In this document: positions 1 to 8,339 of the stretch, piece by piece | How the letters are laid out: each line of letters begins with the position of its first letter | Numbering within the stretch: the stretch's first letter is position 1 | NCBI RefSeq assembly: GCF_025971925.1 | Contig: NZ_JAPDHV010000003.1 | Span: forward strand, 124,001-188,000 | Reading direction: 5' to 3' | DNA length: 64,000 nucleotides | From: Chryseobacterium oryctis | GTDB lineage: Bacteria > Bacteroidota > Bacteroidia > Flavobacteriales > Weeksellaceae | Position numbers and translations under genes: made by a program | The notes under the pieces: model-generated | What the model saw: only the letters and a program-made list of their open reading frames with translations | The model's database searches: none | Told to the model about the DNA's origin: nothing

Positions 1-1554
1 CAGTTTTTTATCATCACTTACGATATCAATCGAAGCTTCTTTAAAAACATTTCTGAGATCTGTTCCGTTTCTATCATTTGCGTAATTAAGACTATAAAAC
101 AAAAAACTATTCCAATTATCTACAATTTCCCTTCTATTTGTATTTTTAAAATACCTTCTCATTGCATTGGCTCGATTTCCTCGATAAGTAGTTGTCAGCT
201 TCAATTTCCCAGTTGTATTTTGAGCTTTAAATTCAACCTTCTCATCAATACAATAATAAGGGTATTTGTAAGCTTTTCTTGTTTGCAGTTCCTGATTGGG
301 TTTTATTTCCAAATAATGCATAAAGTAAATAAACCCACGGTTTTCAAGCAATCCAAATTCATCACGAACCGTCGCATCAATAAAGTATTCCTCTCCATTA
401 TGATTAATTTTAACAATCACATGATTGAAAGTCAACAATGAAGGAAGATAATACTTAATGTAAAAATCGGTATGAAAATTAACCAAAACCACAGAAGAAT
501 CAACACCGATATAATCAAGAATTACCTTTAATAAAACCGATTTTGCCTTGCAATCCCCTTGCTTGGTTTCATATGTAATCGCGGGCTCCTGAGGTTTGTG
601 ACCATTCATTTCATCCGCATTGAATATATAGTAAATATTATTCTGAACAAATTCTATTGCAAACTGTATTTTATCCTCTAAATCAGGAATAGCATCTAAC
701 TTTTCAACCAAATTAGGAGCAAAATCAGGCAAAGATGATGTATTAAAAATCTCCTGATAAATTGGTGATATATAATTTGATAAATTGTTCCAATTATTAT
801 CTGTTGCGAAATCTATATAAGGGAAAATTTCGCGCCCGGTATCTACAGGGTTTATATATTCTTCTTCTTCAACAGAAAATTTTTCTCCTTTTTTCAAATA
901 ATTAATTTCAGGTTCCAAAACATTCCCCTGATCATCTCTGAAAAACGTTTTTTTATAAGCAATTACCTTATCTCTTTCATTAATAAAAGTAAATTTATAG
1001 CTTCCATAAGCCCAATAATTATCTGGGCTTACCCAAACATATTTTGAAAATTCCTTTCTTAAAAAATCACGCTCAGTAAAAATTTTCACACGAGAATCCT
1101 CCAGAATAAGTACATCATAAAGTCTTAAATCTTTAATAGTAATATTTATCTTTTTATTACTGCTCAAAATTCCCCCTCCACTTTGCCCTTCACTATCAAG
1201 AACCTTTATCTTCGTATCAGGAATTTTGTTTACCAAAACACCATCTCTTAAAACACTTATTCGATGTATATAATATACTTCATTTTCCTCAACAATAATA
1301 TCGGAAACAGACGCCCTTTCAAGATTAGCAGGTTCATTCAGTGTATAAGCCATACAGGCATACTCGCTATTTTCTGTATTGCTGGTGTAATATTTTTTAT
1401 CTAAAAAATAACAGTAATCTCTACCTTCTTCAATTTGTTTCTGTGAAAAATCAGAATCTTTTATTCGATTTATAAGTTCCTGGTCTCCAATATTTCCAGC
1501 CCAAACGTCCGGCTGCTGAATTTTATAATTTTCAACATGAATTTCATTTTCCAT
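1..1554 (-). CDS. Transglutaminase-like protein with DUF3857-type N-terminal region (C-terminus outside window)
   Basis: The frame opens at the ATG whose first base is 1554 and stays open to base 1 (518 codons), so the C-terminal part lies beyond the window. The first ~250 residues read like the beta-rich DUF3857 domain. Residues ~290-400 form a transglutaminase-type cysteine-proteinase core: Cys335 in GDCKAKS, His378 in FNHVIVK and Asp393 in YFIDATV give the Cys-His-Asp triad in the expected order. The start MENEIHVENY shows no signal peptide, although many relatives in Bacteroidota are exported, so either the annotated start is late or this copy is cytoplasmic. The reaction (cross-linking, amidase or protease) cannot be read from sequence. 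Confidence 0.83.
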   Translation of the reverse strand, partial: MENEIHVENYKIQQPDVWAGNIGDQELINRIKDSDFSQKQIEEGRDYCYFLDKKYYTSNTENSEYACMAYTLNEPANLERASVSDIIVEENEVYYIHRISVLRDGVLVNKIPDTKIKVLDSEGQSGGGILSSNKKINITIKDLRLYDVLILEDSRVKIFTERDFLRKEFSKYVWVSPDNYWAYGSYKFTFINERDKVIAYKKTFFRDDQGNVLEPEINYLKKGEKFSVEEEEYINPVDTGREIFPYIDFATDNNWNNLSNYISPIYQEIFNTSSLPDFAPNLVEKLDAIPDLEDKIQFAIEFVQNNIYYIFNADEMNGHKPQEPAITYETKQGDCKAKSVLLKVILDYIGVDSSVVLVNFHTDFYIKYYLPSLLTFNHVIVKINHNGEEYFIDATVRDEFGLLENRGFIYFMHYLEIKPNQELQTRKAYKYPYYCIDEKVEFKAQNTTGKLKLTTTYRGNRANAMRRYFKNTNRREIVDNWNSFLFYSLNYANDRNGTDLRNVFKEASIDIVSDDKKL

Positions 1555-1692
1555 ATTATATTTTACGATTTGTTTTTGTGATATTTTGTGCTTAATAAGG
1601 TTCAAATTAATTAATTTTAACTAATTAACAAATAAATTTCGCTAAAGATTTCGGCATAGCTATTGTTTTTAACATTTACAATTAAAATTATT

Positions 1693-2031
1693 ATGAGTAA
1701 CTTAAAAATCATACTTCCTATTTTAGCATTATTTACGATTACACAGTGTGCACCTTCTTCTGCTAATCCTTCTAATTCTAATGAAAAGACGTTTATTGTA
1801 GGTGCTGAAACAGCAGATTGTACAGGTATTGTAAGAATGAAATGTCTGCAAATCAAAGAAAATGCATCAGAAAACTGGTCAAATTTTTACAGTAATATAG
1901 AGGGATTCAGTTATGAACCTGGTTATGAATATGTTTTAAAGGTTAAGACCGAAAATATTCCTAATCCTCCCGCAGATGGTTCTTCCATAAAATACATCTT
2001 AATAAAACAGATTTCAAAAACCAAGAAATAA
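1693..2031 (+). CDS. DUF4377 domain lipoprotein
   Basis: The gene encodes a 112-residue protein. The ATG at 1693 is preferred over an in-frame TTG 30 bases upstream because it begins directly with a lipoprotein signal: MSNLKIILPILALFTITQC, with the lipobox cysteine at residue 19. The mature part has the DUF4377 signature: an ADCTG motif, then KCLQIKE, a W..FY..IEGF stretch and YEPGYEYVLKVK, ending in a short basic tail. In Bacteroidota these are small envelope lipoproteins of unknown function, sometimes found next to META or HslJ-type domains. It stands alone, divergent from the transglutaminase-like gene and convergent with the SPFH gene. Confidence 0.85.
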   Translation: MSNLKIILPILALFTITQCAPSSANPSNSNEKTFIVGAETADCTGIVRMKCLQIKENASENWSNFYSNIEGFSYEPGYEYVLKVKTENIPNPPADGSSIKYILIKQISKTKK

Positions 2032-2033
2032 AA

Positions 2034-2055
2034 AACTCCCAAAAATTTGAGAGTT
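2034..2055. terminator. Weak bidirectional terminator
   Basis: AACTCCC pairs with GAGAGTT (one mismatch) around an A/T loop, with T-rich sequence on one side and A-rich on the other. It lies between two convergent genes, 3 bases after the DUF4377 stop. The stem is short, so confidence is modest. Confidence 0.4.
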
Positions 2056-2068
2056 ATTATTTTCAATT

Positions 2069-3004
2069 TTAATGTTCATGTTCTTTTGGAGGAGGTGGAT
2101 ATTTGCCTTTATTTGCCTCTCCTACAGTATTTGCAGTCGTCATTGCAACAACCAAATCGTTTAACATTCCGCTGGCTGCAGTTGGTGAATTGGGTAATAA
2201 AACCAAATTACTTCTATTATTCGCTCCTACCGAATGTAAGGTATCATAATGTTGCGTAACCACAATTAAGGCAGATGCTTCGTGAGAATTGATATCTACA
2301 TTATTCAGCATTCTTACAGATTCTTCCAGACCTTTTGCAATTTCCCTTCTTTGGTCTGCAATACCCTGCCCCTGAAGCTTTTTTGATTCTGCTTCAGCTT
2401 TTGCAACCGCAACAATTCTAATTCTTTGAGCTTCTGATTCATATTCTGCTGCAGTTTTTTCTCTTTCAGCTGCATTAATCCTGTTCATGGCGTGTTTTAC
2501 CTGCTCATCTGGATCAATATCTGTAACCAAAGCTTTAATAATATCGTAACCGTAGCTGTTCATGGCTTCCTGAAGCTCACTCTTTACAGCATTTGCAACA
2601 TCATCTTTTCTTACGAAGACATCATCAAGTTTTAATTTTGGAACTTCAGCTCTAACTACATCAAAAACAAATGATGTAATCTGGTTTTCAGGATTTTCCA
2701 AACGGTAATACGCATCTGCAACTTGGTTTCTAATTACCTGATACTGAACCGAAACTTTCATTCTTATGAAAACATTATCTAAGGTTTTAGTATCAATAAT
2801 TACATCTAATTGTTGAATTCTCAGATTTAATCTTTTCGCAATCTGATCAATAATCGGAAGCTTTAAATGAAGTCCGGAATGTCTTACAGCCTGTAATTTT
2901 CCGAAACGTTCAATAATGACAGCAGTCTCTTGCTTCACGACAAAAAATGAAGCAAATAAAATAATAAGTCCGAAGACTAAAATGGGAGCTAATACAAAAC
3001 TCAT
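2069..3004 (-). CDS. SPFH/Band 7 (stomatin-like, QmcA-type) membrane protein
   Basis: This is a 311-residue protein. Residues ~4-24 form one hydrophobic membrane anchor. The SPFH domain follows, beginning at KQETAVIIERFGKL and including GLHLKLPIID and the IDTKTLDNVFI.MKVSVQYQV block. A long Ala/Glu/Arg-rich helix (residues ~185-235, AAEREKTAAEYESEAQR) then forms the coiled coil typical of stomatins. The C-terminus is a low-complexity PPPPKEHEH tail. Stomatin-type proteins oligomerise on the inner membrane and act as scaffolds or protease modulators. No NfeD-type partner gene is adjacent here. The family call is secure but the specific role is not. Confidence 0.9.
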   Translation of the reverse strand: MSFVLAPILVFGLIILFASFFVVKQETAVIIERFGKLQAVRHSGLHLKLPIIDQIAKRLNLRIQQLDVIIDTKTLDNVFIRMKVSVQYQVIRNQVADAYYRLENPENQITSFVFDVVRAEVPKLKLDDVFVRKDDVANAVKSELQEAMNSYGYDIIKALVTDIDPDEQVKHAMNRINAAEREKTAAEYESEAQRIRIVAVAKAEAESKKLQGQGIADQRREIAKGLEESVRMLNNVDINSHEASALIVVTQHYDTLHSVGANNRSNLVLLPNSPTAASGMLNDLVVAMTTANTVGEANKGKYPPPPKEHEH

Positions 3005-3174
3005 AGCTTTAATTTTTAATGTATCTTAATAGTTTTATTTCTCGAAAACACCTCTCTATGTGCTTGTTTAAATATAACAAAAATAAATTTAAAATACATC
3101 ATTATATATCAAACACATACAAAAAATTCAAATCAAAAAAAAATCCGCAGAAACAATAAGATTTAAAAACAAAA

Positions 3175-3201
3175 AAACTTCTCCAATAGTTGAAGAAGTT
3201 T
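3175..3201 (-). terminator. Rho-independent terminator of dgt
   Basis: On the minus strand AAACTTCT and AGAAGTTT form an 8-bp perfect stem followed by a run of T. It is placed 24 bases after the dGTPase stop codon. Confidence 0.75.
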
Positions 3202-3224
3202 ATCAATATATTAAAAATAAAATA

Positions 3225-4583
3225 TCACATTGTCATCCCGATATCTATTCCTTTAATTTTACGATAAAGGTCAGTTGCATAATTATCCGTCATTCCTGAA
3301 ACAAAATCTATCACGCCCAAAACTTTCTGATAATCGGTTCCGTTTTCATAGATAAATTGTTTAGGAATCAGCTTTAATGCTTTTTTATCATACGATTTTA
3401 CCTGATCTTCAGATTTTAAAATTGAAGGAATAAAATGGTCTAATAATTCATACATTACATTATAACCCGCATTTTCAATCTCTACAACAGCTTTATGATT
3501 ATATATTTTTTCTTTAGAGAAAGATTCTATATCCTGCAAAATACTATTTTCAGATTTATAAATATCAAGAAGTCCTTTATCTAAATTCCCTTCAAGAATT
3601 GCATTAAAGTTATTTGTATAAAGTTCAACAGATTTATTAATTAATGCATTGATAACTTTCGCTCTTAAATAAGAAATTTGCTCGTTTTCATTAGAAATAG
3701 AATTTAGCTTTCTCTCTACTCTTTCTACATCATCCGTTTCAGACTTTACCAATTCAAAAAATAAATTTTTACAATCAGCCGTAGAGACAATACCCAATCT
3801 ATGAGCATCTTCCATATCTATAATATTGTAACAGATATCATCAGCAGCTTCTACAAGCCAAACGAACGGATGTCTTTTGAAAATATAAGGTTCTTCACTT
3901 TCAGAAATCAGGTTGGTACCTTTTGCTATTTCAAGAAAAATATCTTTTTCGTTCTGAAAAAATCCGAATTTTTTTCTGTGAACAGTCCCTTTTTTCTTAG
4001 CAACTGCTTCGCAAGGATATTTTGCAATACTCGCCAAAGTAGTATAAGTCAACTGAATTCCTCCAGCATCTTTTCCTTGCTGTTGCTGAGCCAAAACTCT
4101 GATTGCATTTGCATTTCCTTCAAAATTCACCAAATCTGCCCATTCTTTTTCATTGAATTTTGATTTTAAAGCACTTTCATTTCGGTCAAAATAACTCGCA
4201 ATGGCATCTTCTCCAGAATGTCCGAACGCCGGATTTCCTATATCATGACAAAGACATCCTGCTGCAATTACATTTCCTAAATTATGAAGATAAAAATTTC
4301 TTGAATCTTCAGTTAAATCATTTTTAAAATTATCATGAATAAATTCTCCGATAATACTACCCAAACTTCTTCCAACAGACGAAACTTCAAGTGAATGTGT
4401 TAAACGATTATGCACAAAAACACTTCCCGGAAGCGGAAAAACCTGCGTTTTATTTTGCAGTCTCCTGAATGCCGATGAAAAAATAATTCTGTCAAAATCT
4501 CTCTGAAAATCTGTTCTTGAAGCCTTTGTATGTGGATTGTTTCCTGTACGCTGATTGGTGAAAATCTGGTTTAAATTCATCAT
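3225..4583 (-). CDS. dgt: Deoxyguanosinetriphosphate triphosphohydrolase-like dNTPase (HD domain)
   Basis: The protein has 452 residues. The dGTPase family hydrolyses dNTPs to the nucleoside and tripolyphosphate, tuning dNTP pools. Metal-binding residues are visible: His63 in RLTHSLEV, His113-Asp114 in CHDIGNPAFGHSGE, and a later Asp in VEAADDICYNIIDMEDA. The N-terminus FQRDFDRIIFSSAFRRLQNKTQVFP is the diagnostic dGTPase block. The start is a double Met (MMNLNQ). A CAAAATTA box (TAATTTTG on the coding strand) lies only a few bases upstream at 4588-4595, so the mRNA may be nearly leaderless. The gene stands alone between SMR and SPFH genes on the same strand. Confidence 0.93.
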   Translation of the reverse strand: MMNLNQIFTNQRTGNNPHTKASRTDFQRDFDRIIFSSAFRRLQNKTQVFPLPGSVFVHNRLTHSLEVSSVGRSLGSIIGEFIHDNFKNDLTEDSRNFYLHNLGNVIAAGCLCHDIGNPAFGHSGEDAIASYFDRNESALKSKFNEKEWADLVNFEGNANAIRVLAQQQQGKDAGGIQLTYTTLASIAKYPCEAVAKKKGTVHRKKFGFFQNEKDIFLEIAKGTNLISESEEPYIFKRHPFVWLVEAADDICYNIIDMEDAHRLGIVSTADCKNLFFELVKSETDDVERVERKLNSISNENEQISYLRAKVINALINKSVELYTNNFNAILEGNLDKGLLDIYKSENSILQDIESFSKEKIYNHKAVVEIENAGYNVMYELLDHFIPSILKSEDQVKSYDKKALKLIPKQFIYENGTDYQKVLGVIDFVSGMTDNYATDLYRKIKGIDIGMTM

Positions 4584-4667
4584 GCTTCAAAATTACTCCA
4601 ATTTTTACTTTTATGGAATATTATTCTGGTTTTTATTAAAAGTCCAAAAGAATTGATTATGCTAAAA

Positions 4668-5003
4668 TTAATGTCCACTCATTTTTGAAAACAGGTTAAT
4701 CACAATTACTCCGATTACAATTAAGGAAATACCAATAATTGCTGGCCAATCGGGGATTTGCTTAAAAACAAAAACTCCTATAATAGTAATAGATACAATC
4801 CCCACTCCTGACCAAATCGCATACGCAATACCTATTGGAATCTGACGCAATGCAATGCTCAGACAATAAAACGACACCACATATCCTAATATTGTAAGTA
4901 TTGAAGGAAAAAACTTTGTAAACTGTTCAGATTTTTTCAGAAAAGTTGTTGCTATAATTTCAAAAACAATCGCCAACGCCAAAAACAAATAACTCCGTCC
5001 CAT
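4668..5003 (-). CDS. Small multidrug resistance (SMR, EmrE-like) transporter
   Basis: This 111-residue protein has four hydrophobic helices. Glu15 (ALAIVFEIIATTFLK) sits where the essential proton/drug-binding glutamate of EmrE lies (Glu14). WSGVGIVSITIIG in the third helix is the usual GxG-containing family signature. SMR proteins work as antiparallel dimers in the inner membrane and export cationic compounds or guanidinium. The sequence alone does not separate a drug exporter from a guanidinium exporter. There is no second SMR gene beside it, so a homodimer is likely. Confidence 0.92.
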   Translation of the reverse strand: MGRSYLFLALAIVFEIIATTFLKKSEQFTKFFPSILTILGYVVSFYCLSIALRQIPIGIAYAIWSGVGIVSITIIGVFVFKQIPDWPAIIGISLIVIGVIVINLFSKMSGH

Positions 5004-5349
5004 ATTCCGTATTTTACTCTATAAAAACAACCAAAGTAACTCAATTGTTATATTTCTTACATCTTATAAAAAAAAAAACAAATCTTTCTAACTTGAAATA
5101 TACAAAAAAGCAAACTAAAAACATTTCACCTAATCACCAAACCGTGATATTATGCAAAGCATTTAATTCATTTTGATTTATTAAGTCCGAAACACAAAAC
5201 AAACAAATATTATTAAATTCATAAAAATTTTCAAATAAATTAAAAATAATACATATAAATTTTCAAAAATAAATTAAATAAATGTAAACTAAATTTAACG
5301 AAAACATCACAAAAACACTCCATAACTAACTGATAAACATCATAAGAAT
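5004..5349. other. AT-rich intergenic stretch, no gene seen
   Basis: This stretch of about 345 bases upstream of the SMR gene and of the small-peptide locus is very A-rich and without a convincing reading frame. No transposon ends or clear hairpins were seen in it. Confidence 0.5.
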
Positions 5350-5357
5350 TAACTTTG
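5350..5357 (+). promoter_or_regulatory. Candidate -7 box TAACTTTG
   Basis: TAACTTTG matches the Bacteroidota -7 consensus TAnnTTTG exactly and lies about 77 bases before the 26-residue peptide. No good TTTG -33 element is seen 19-23 bases upstream, so this rests on one box. Confidence 0.45.
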
Positions 5358-5433
5358 GCACGCCATTTGAAAGTCGTAATATTGCAAATGTAAAATTGAT
5401 AATAAAAAATCAAATAATTAAAAAATCAACAAA

Positions 5434-5514
5434 ATGGTAACTTACATCGGAATTGCAACATGTTTATTAGTTTTCGCTTCTTATTTCACTACTGTTAGAA
5501 GAGAAAGAAATTAA
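5434..5514 (+). CDS. Small single-span membrane peptide (26 aa)
   Basis: The reading frame ATG...TAA encodes MVTYIGIATCLLVFASYFTT followed by the basic tail VRRERN. One hydrophobic helix followed by a positively charged end is the layout of real small membrane proteins, with the tail expected in the cytoplasm. The leader ending in AAAATCAACAAA is purine-rich, as is usual for AT-rich Bacteroidota starts, and an exact TAnnTTTG box lies upstream. It does not match KdpF or CcoS as far as I can recognise. Support is the residue pattern, the upstream box and the downstream structured region ending in a terminator. Confidence 0.5.
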   Translation: MVTYIGIATCLLVFASYFTTVRRERN

Positions 5515-5579
5515 TTAAGTAATATTTAAAGAATATTAGCTTATTGAGAAAATTTACTAATTCGTATTGTCTTATGTTT

Positions 5580-5720
5580 ACAATCTAAATTCAGATTGTT
5601 CGCTCTTTTACTCAGCTGAGTAAAAGGGCAGAAAAACATAACGTAAGAACCTTCATCATTAACAAATTTTAATTTTTATAATAGCCGATAGGGTCGAACG
5701 AAAGTTCGGCTTTTTTTATT
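5580..5720 (+). ncRNA. Candidate structured small RNA or 3' UTR with three hairpins
   Basis: Three hairpins follow one another. The first, 5580-5599, pairs ACAATCT with AGATTGT. The second, 5602-5629, is a perfect 11-bp palindrome (CTTTTACTCAG/CTGAGTAAAAG) extended by three weaker pairs. The third is the terminator at 5683-5718. About 50 unpaired A/T-rich bases separate the second and third. This could be an independent small RNA, or the 3' UTR of the 26-residue peptide mRNA. No known Rfam family was recognised by eye. Confidence 0.4.
5683..5720 (+). terminator. Strong Rho-independent terminator with GAAA tetraloop
   Basis: CGAAC-GAAA-GTTCG forms an inner stem with a GNRA loop. An outer AGCC/GGCT pairing lies around it, followed by seven T residues. 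Confidence 0.75.
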
Positions 5721-5778
5721 TTATATATTTCCGGTTATTTAATTCATAAATTTATACTCTTACCGTAAGCTTTCATCA

Positions 5779-6279
5779 ATGATTAAAGAACTAGAACATC
5801 TTCAAAACTTAGTTTTCAGCGCATTACAATTAAATATCGCTGAACTACATAAAGATTTAGAGTGTGAAGAATATTTCGGATACAATTTTAAGCTTAATCA
5901 ATTCAATATAAAATTCAGGAAAGCTAAAATTACTCCTAAAAAAACGGGGCAATTTGTAACTTTATGGAAAAGAAATCCCGAAAGTAACGAAACTGAACCT
6001 TTTGACTCAACAGATAATTTTGATTTTTATCTGATATTTACAGAGTCTCTAAACAATCAGGGCTTTTTCTTTTTTGATAAAAAAACTTTAATTCAAAATC
6101 AAATCCTTACAACACCATCAAAAGAAGGAAAGCGAGGATTCAGAGTTTACCCTGAATGGAATATCCCTAAAAACAAACAAGCACAGAAAACAAAAAACTG
6201 GCAGATAAAATCATTCATCAACCTTTCTGACAGAGACCATTCGGAAAAAATTAAAGCTATTGTAGAAACATCTACCTGA
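5779..6279 (+). CDS. MepB family protein
   Basis: The protein has 166 residues, which is the full family length. Family blocks visible are FGYNFKLNQFNIKFRKAKIT, then KKTGQFVTLWKR, then a DNFDFYLI segment, then GFFFFDKKTLI..QIL and KRGFRVYPEW. MepB was named from the S. aureus mepRAB operon, where it accompanies a MATE pump, but its own activity is unknown. Here there is no mepA or mepR nearby. The next gene is an AAA+ ATPase 40 bases downstream with its own -7 box, so shared function is not implied. Confidence 0.88.
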   Translation: MIKELEHLQNLVFSALQLNIAELHKDLECEEYFGYNFKLNQFNIKFRKAKITPKKTGQFVTLWKRNPESNETEPFDSTDNFDFYLIFTESLNNQGFFFFDKKTLIQNQILTTPSKEGKRGFRVYPEWNIPKNKQAQKTKNWQIKSFINLSDRDHSEKIKAIVETST

Positions 6280-6292
6280 AAGATTAAAGCCT

Positions 6293-6300
6293 TATCTTTG
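6293..6300 (+). promoter_or_regulatory. -7 box TATCTTTG for the AAA+ gene
   Basis: This exact TAnnTTTG match lies 19 bases before the ATG at 6320 and just after the mepB stop. It supports separate transcription of the ATPase gene and rejects the TTG at 6308 as start, because transcription would begin at about that point. No -33 box at proper spacing was seen. Confidence 0.5.
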
Positions 6301-6319
6301 CATATAATTGCCTCAAAAC

Positions 6320-7054
6320 ATGAATCTGTACAACCTTATCATTCAAGACAAAGAAGAAGTAACACTTAATGACGTTTTTCTCACACCGCACAATAAGGAG
6401 CAATTTGTACAACTCATAAAAGAACATACCTACATCAAAGAAATTCAGGAATACGGACTTCCCGTAAACAACAAAATCCTGCTTCAAGGAAGTTCAGGAT
6501 GCGGAAAAACGATGACAGCAAAGGCAATTGCCAATGCTTTAGGTAAAAATATTATTATTTTAAATCTCAGCAATATTGTTTCATCGAGAATTGGAGAAAC
6601 CTCACAAAACATAAAAATGATTTTTGACAAAGCAGCAAGAGAAAGATCTGTTCTTTTCCTTGATGAACTCGACCAAATCGGGAAAGCGAGAGGAAGCGAC
6701 GACAAAGATGTGGGCGAAATGAGAAGGCTTGTCAACACCCTGATTCAGTTGATAGATTATTATCCTGAAAATGCTCTTTTACTTTGTGCAACCAATCATC
6801 CCGAAATTATAGACACCGCTTTGATAAGACGTTTCCAGCTAAAAATTAATTACGAAATGCCTTCCAAAAAATTTCTGGGTAGTTTTTATGACAATCTTTT
6901 ATCAAAATTTCCTGAAGAATTACAAAATATTGAGAGAAAATATGATGTTTCCTTTGCAGAAGCCAAGGATTATGCTTTTACAGTTGTAAAAGCTGAACTA
7001 ATTAAAAATTTAGAAGCAAAGGCTGTTAAAAACACAAATAAGCAACTAATTTAA
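6320..7054 (+). CDS. Small AAA+ ATPase (FtsH/ClpX-like fold, standalone)
   Basis: The protein has 244 residues from the ATG at 6320. Walker A is GSSGCGKT (57-64) and Walker B is VLFLDE (111-116). Sensor 1 Asn lies in CATNHPE, and an arginine-finger region follows in DTALIRRFQLK. The protein is a single AAA domain without protease or DNA-binding parts, so it probably remodels a partner protein. The substrate cannot be told from sequence. The C-terminal ~50 residues are Lys/Glu-rich helix. It is the last ordinary gene before the cassette-like island; its downstream side carries no copy of the island repeats up to 7170. Confidence 0.85.
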   Translation: MNLYNLIIQDKEEVTLNDVFLTPHNKEQFVQLIKEHTYIKEIQEYGLPVNNKILLQGSSGCGKTMTAKAIANALGKNIIILNLSNIVSSRIGETSQNIKMIFDKAARERSVLFLDELDQIGKARGSDDKDVGEMRRLVNTLIQLIDYYPENALLLCATNHPEIIDTALIRRFQLKINYEMPSKKFLGSFYDNLLSKFPEELQNIERKYDVSFAEAKDYAFTVVKAELIKNLEAKAVKNTNKQLI

Positions 7055-7196
7055 TCTATCAATTCTCACAAATCATTCTCTACATACAAACTCATTTATA
7101 AAATTTCACAGAAATTCGAATTAAAGTTGGTTTTTAATTATGGATTTATTAATTTTATGTTTATAGTTTGGATTGACGCATTGCGTTAATCGTGAC

Positions 7197-7211
7197 GTTA
7201 TGTGTAATACC
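7197..7211 (+). repeat. Left end of cassette 1 (GTTA-type core)
   Basis: GTTATGTGTAATACC is complementary at 14 of 15 positions to GGTACTACACATAAC at 8340-8354. Upstream, a second CGTTA (7184-7188) lies 12 bases before this one, in the same direction, next to the short inverted repeat TTGACGC/GCGTTAA (7173-7189). The long folding arms present in the other sites are absent here. Confidence 0.65.
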
Positions 7212-7234
7212 TCGAGAGATACTCAATAATTCAA

Positions 7235-8338
7235 GTGAGTGAAATAGAAAATTATAAAGATATTCAAAACAATCCTTGTTGGGTTGCATTTCTTCATCCA
7301 TATACTTTTATTATTCCTGATGATGAAAAACCTTGGGAAATTAGCCTAGAGCAAATAAATAATCTAACTTATAATAATGGAAATTTAATTCGTATAGTTT
7401 GTAAAATAACAATTCCAAACTCAGAATTACCTTGTTTAGTGTGTTATGATGGTGCTATTGCTATTCCTAAAAATAAAAATTTTAAATTAAAAGAAAATGC
7501 TATTATTTACTTTAGTGAATTTTTCACTAAGCTTATTCTCGCAGATTTTTACATTGAAGGATTAGACCAGAAAGATATTGTTTCTGGCAACTTAGATAAC
7601 AATTGGGCAATATGGCCAACTAGTCTAGGATCAAGTTATATTTCAAGTTTACATTCCAAAATTAGAATGAAGGAAACAAGTAACATTGATACTATACTCT
7701 TAAGCAGCCCAAGAATTCTAAAAGTTAGCGAATTAAATGCAAAACTTAATATAGGTGAGCAAATCTTATCTAAAATAAAAAATCTTTCTCCTATTTTTCT
7801 TTTAAGAGGTTTTACTGAATATCAATATAAGAATTGGGATTTAGTTCTTTCTAATCTATGGATAACAATAGAACAATTAATTGATTCGTTGTGGGAAAAT
7901 AAATTTATAAATATTGAAAAAAATAATCCTAATACCCCTATTAGTAATAGACTCAAGTCTCTAAAAGAAGATAATAGAACTTGGTCTATGAGTGTTAAAC
8001 TTGAATTACTTTTTCAAAAAAGAATATTGAATGAAGAAATCTATTCCAAATTAACGGATTGTAGAAAAGTTAGAAATAAACTTGTTCACGATGGCAAAAA
8101 AGTAGAAAAAGAGACAGCTGAAAAGATTATTGATATCGTTTTTTACTTATTGAAAAAATCATCTAAAAAAATTAAACTCAAAAAAGAATCAATCCTACGA
8201 GATTTCGATTTTTCATATAAAAAGATTGATTTTTCTCCAAATTTTAATGCCTGGAAAAACTTACCAGATGAAAATATTATTGAACAAGCATTAGGAGAAA
8301 ATATCACTAAAAACGCAAAGGTAAAAAACAAAAAATAA
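7235..8338 (+). CDS. Cassette 1: protein with a HEPN-type RxxxxH motif
   Basis: The protein has 367 residues from a GTG start; no better start is seen in the 24 bases after the cassette boundary. The N-terminal ~170 residues are mixed alpha/beta and not recognised. The C-terminal part (~190-310) is helical and contains DCRKVRNKLVHDGKK, where Arg280-x4-His285 matches the catalytic-type motif of HEPN domains. HEPN domains occur in RNases of toxin and defence systems and in non-catalytic helical adaptors. The tail is Lys-rich. The gene is AT-richer than the flanking gcvP. No antitoxin gene overlaps it, so a toxin role is only a possibility. Confidence 0.65.
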   Translation: MSEIENYKDIQNNPCWVAFLHPYTFIIPDDEKPWEISLEQINNLTYNNGNLIRIVCKITIPNSELPCLVCYDGAIAIPKNKNFKLKENAIIYFSEFFTKLILADFYIEGLDQKDIVSGNLDNNWAIWPTSLGSSYISSLHSKIRMKETSNIDTILLSSPRILKVSELNAKLNIGEQILSKIKNLSPIFLLRGFTEYQYKNWDLVLSNLWITIEQLIDSLWENKFINIEKNNPNTPISNRLKSLKEDNRTWSMSVKLELLFQKRILNEEIYSKLTDCRKVRNKLVHDGKKVEKETAEKIIDIVFYLLKKSSKKIKLKKESILRDFDFSYKKIDFSPNFNAWKNLPDENIIEQALGENITKNAKVKNKK

Positions 8339-8339
8339 A

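Noticed and set aside
5779-7054. mepB and AAA+ genes as further members of the cassette array
   Set aside because: Neither is bracketed by GTTA/TAAC inverted repeats, no folding site lies between them, and the AAA+ gene has its own -7 box.
7055-7196. Remnant of an integrase gene at the left edge of the array
   Set aside because: The interval is short and AT-rich with no tyrosine-recombinase motif in any frame; the AAA+ gene ends directly before it.
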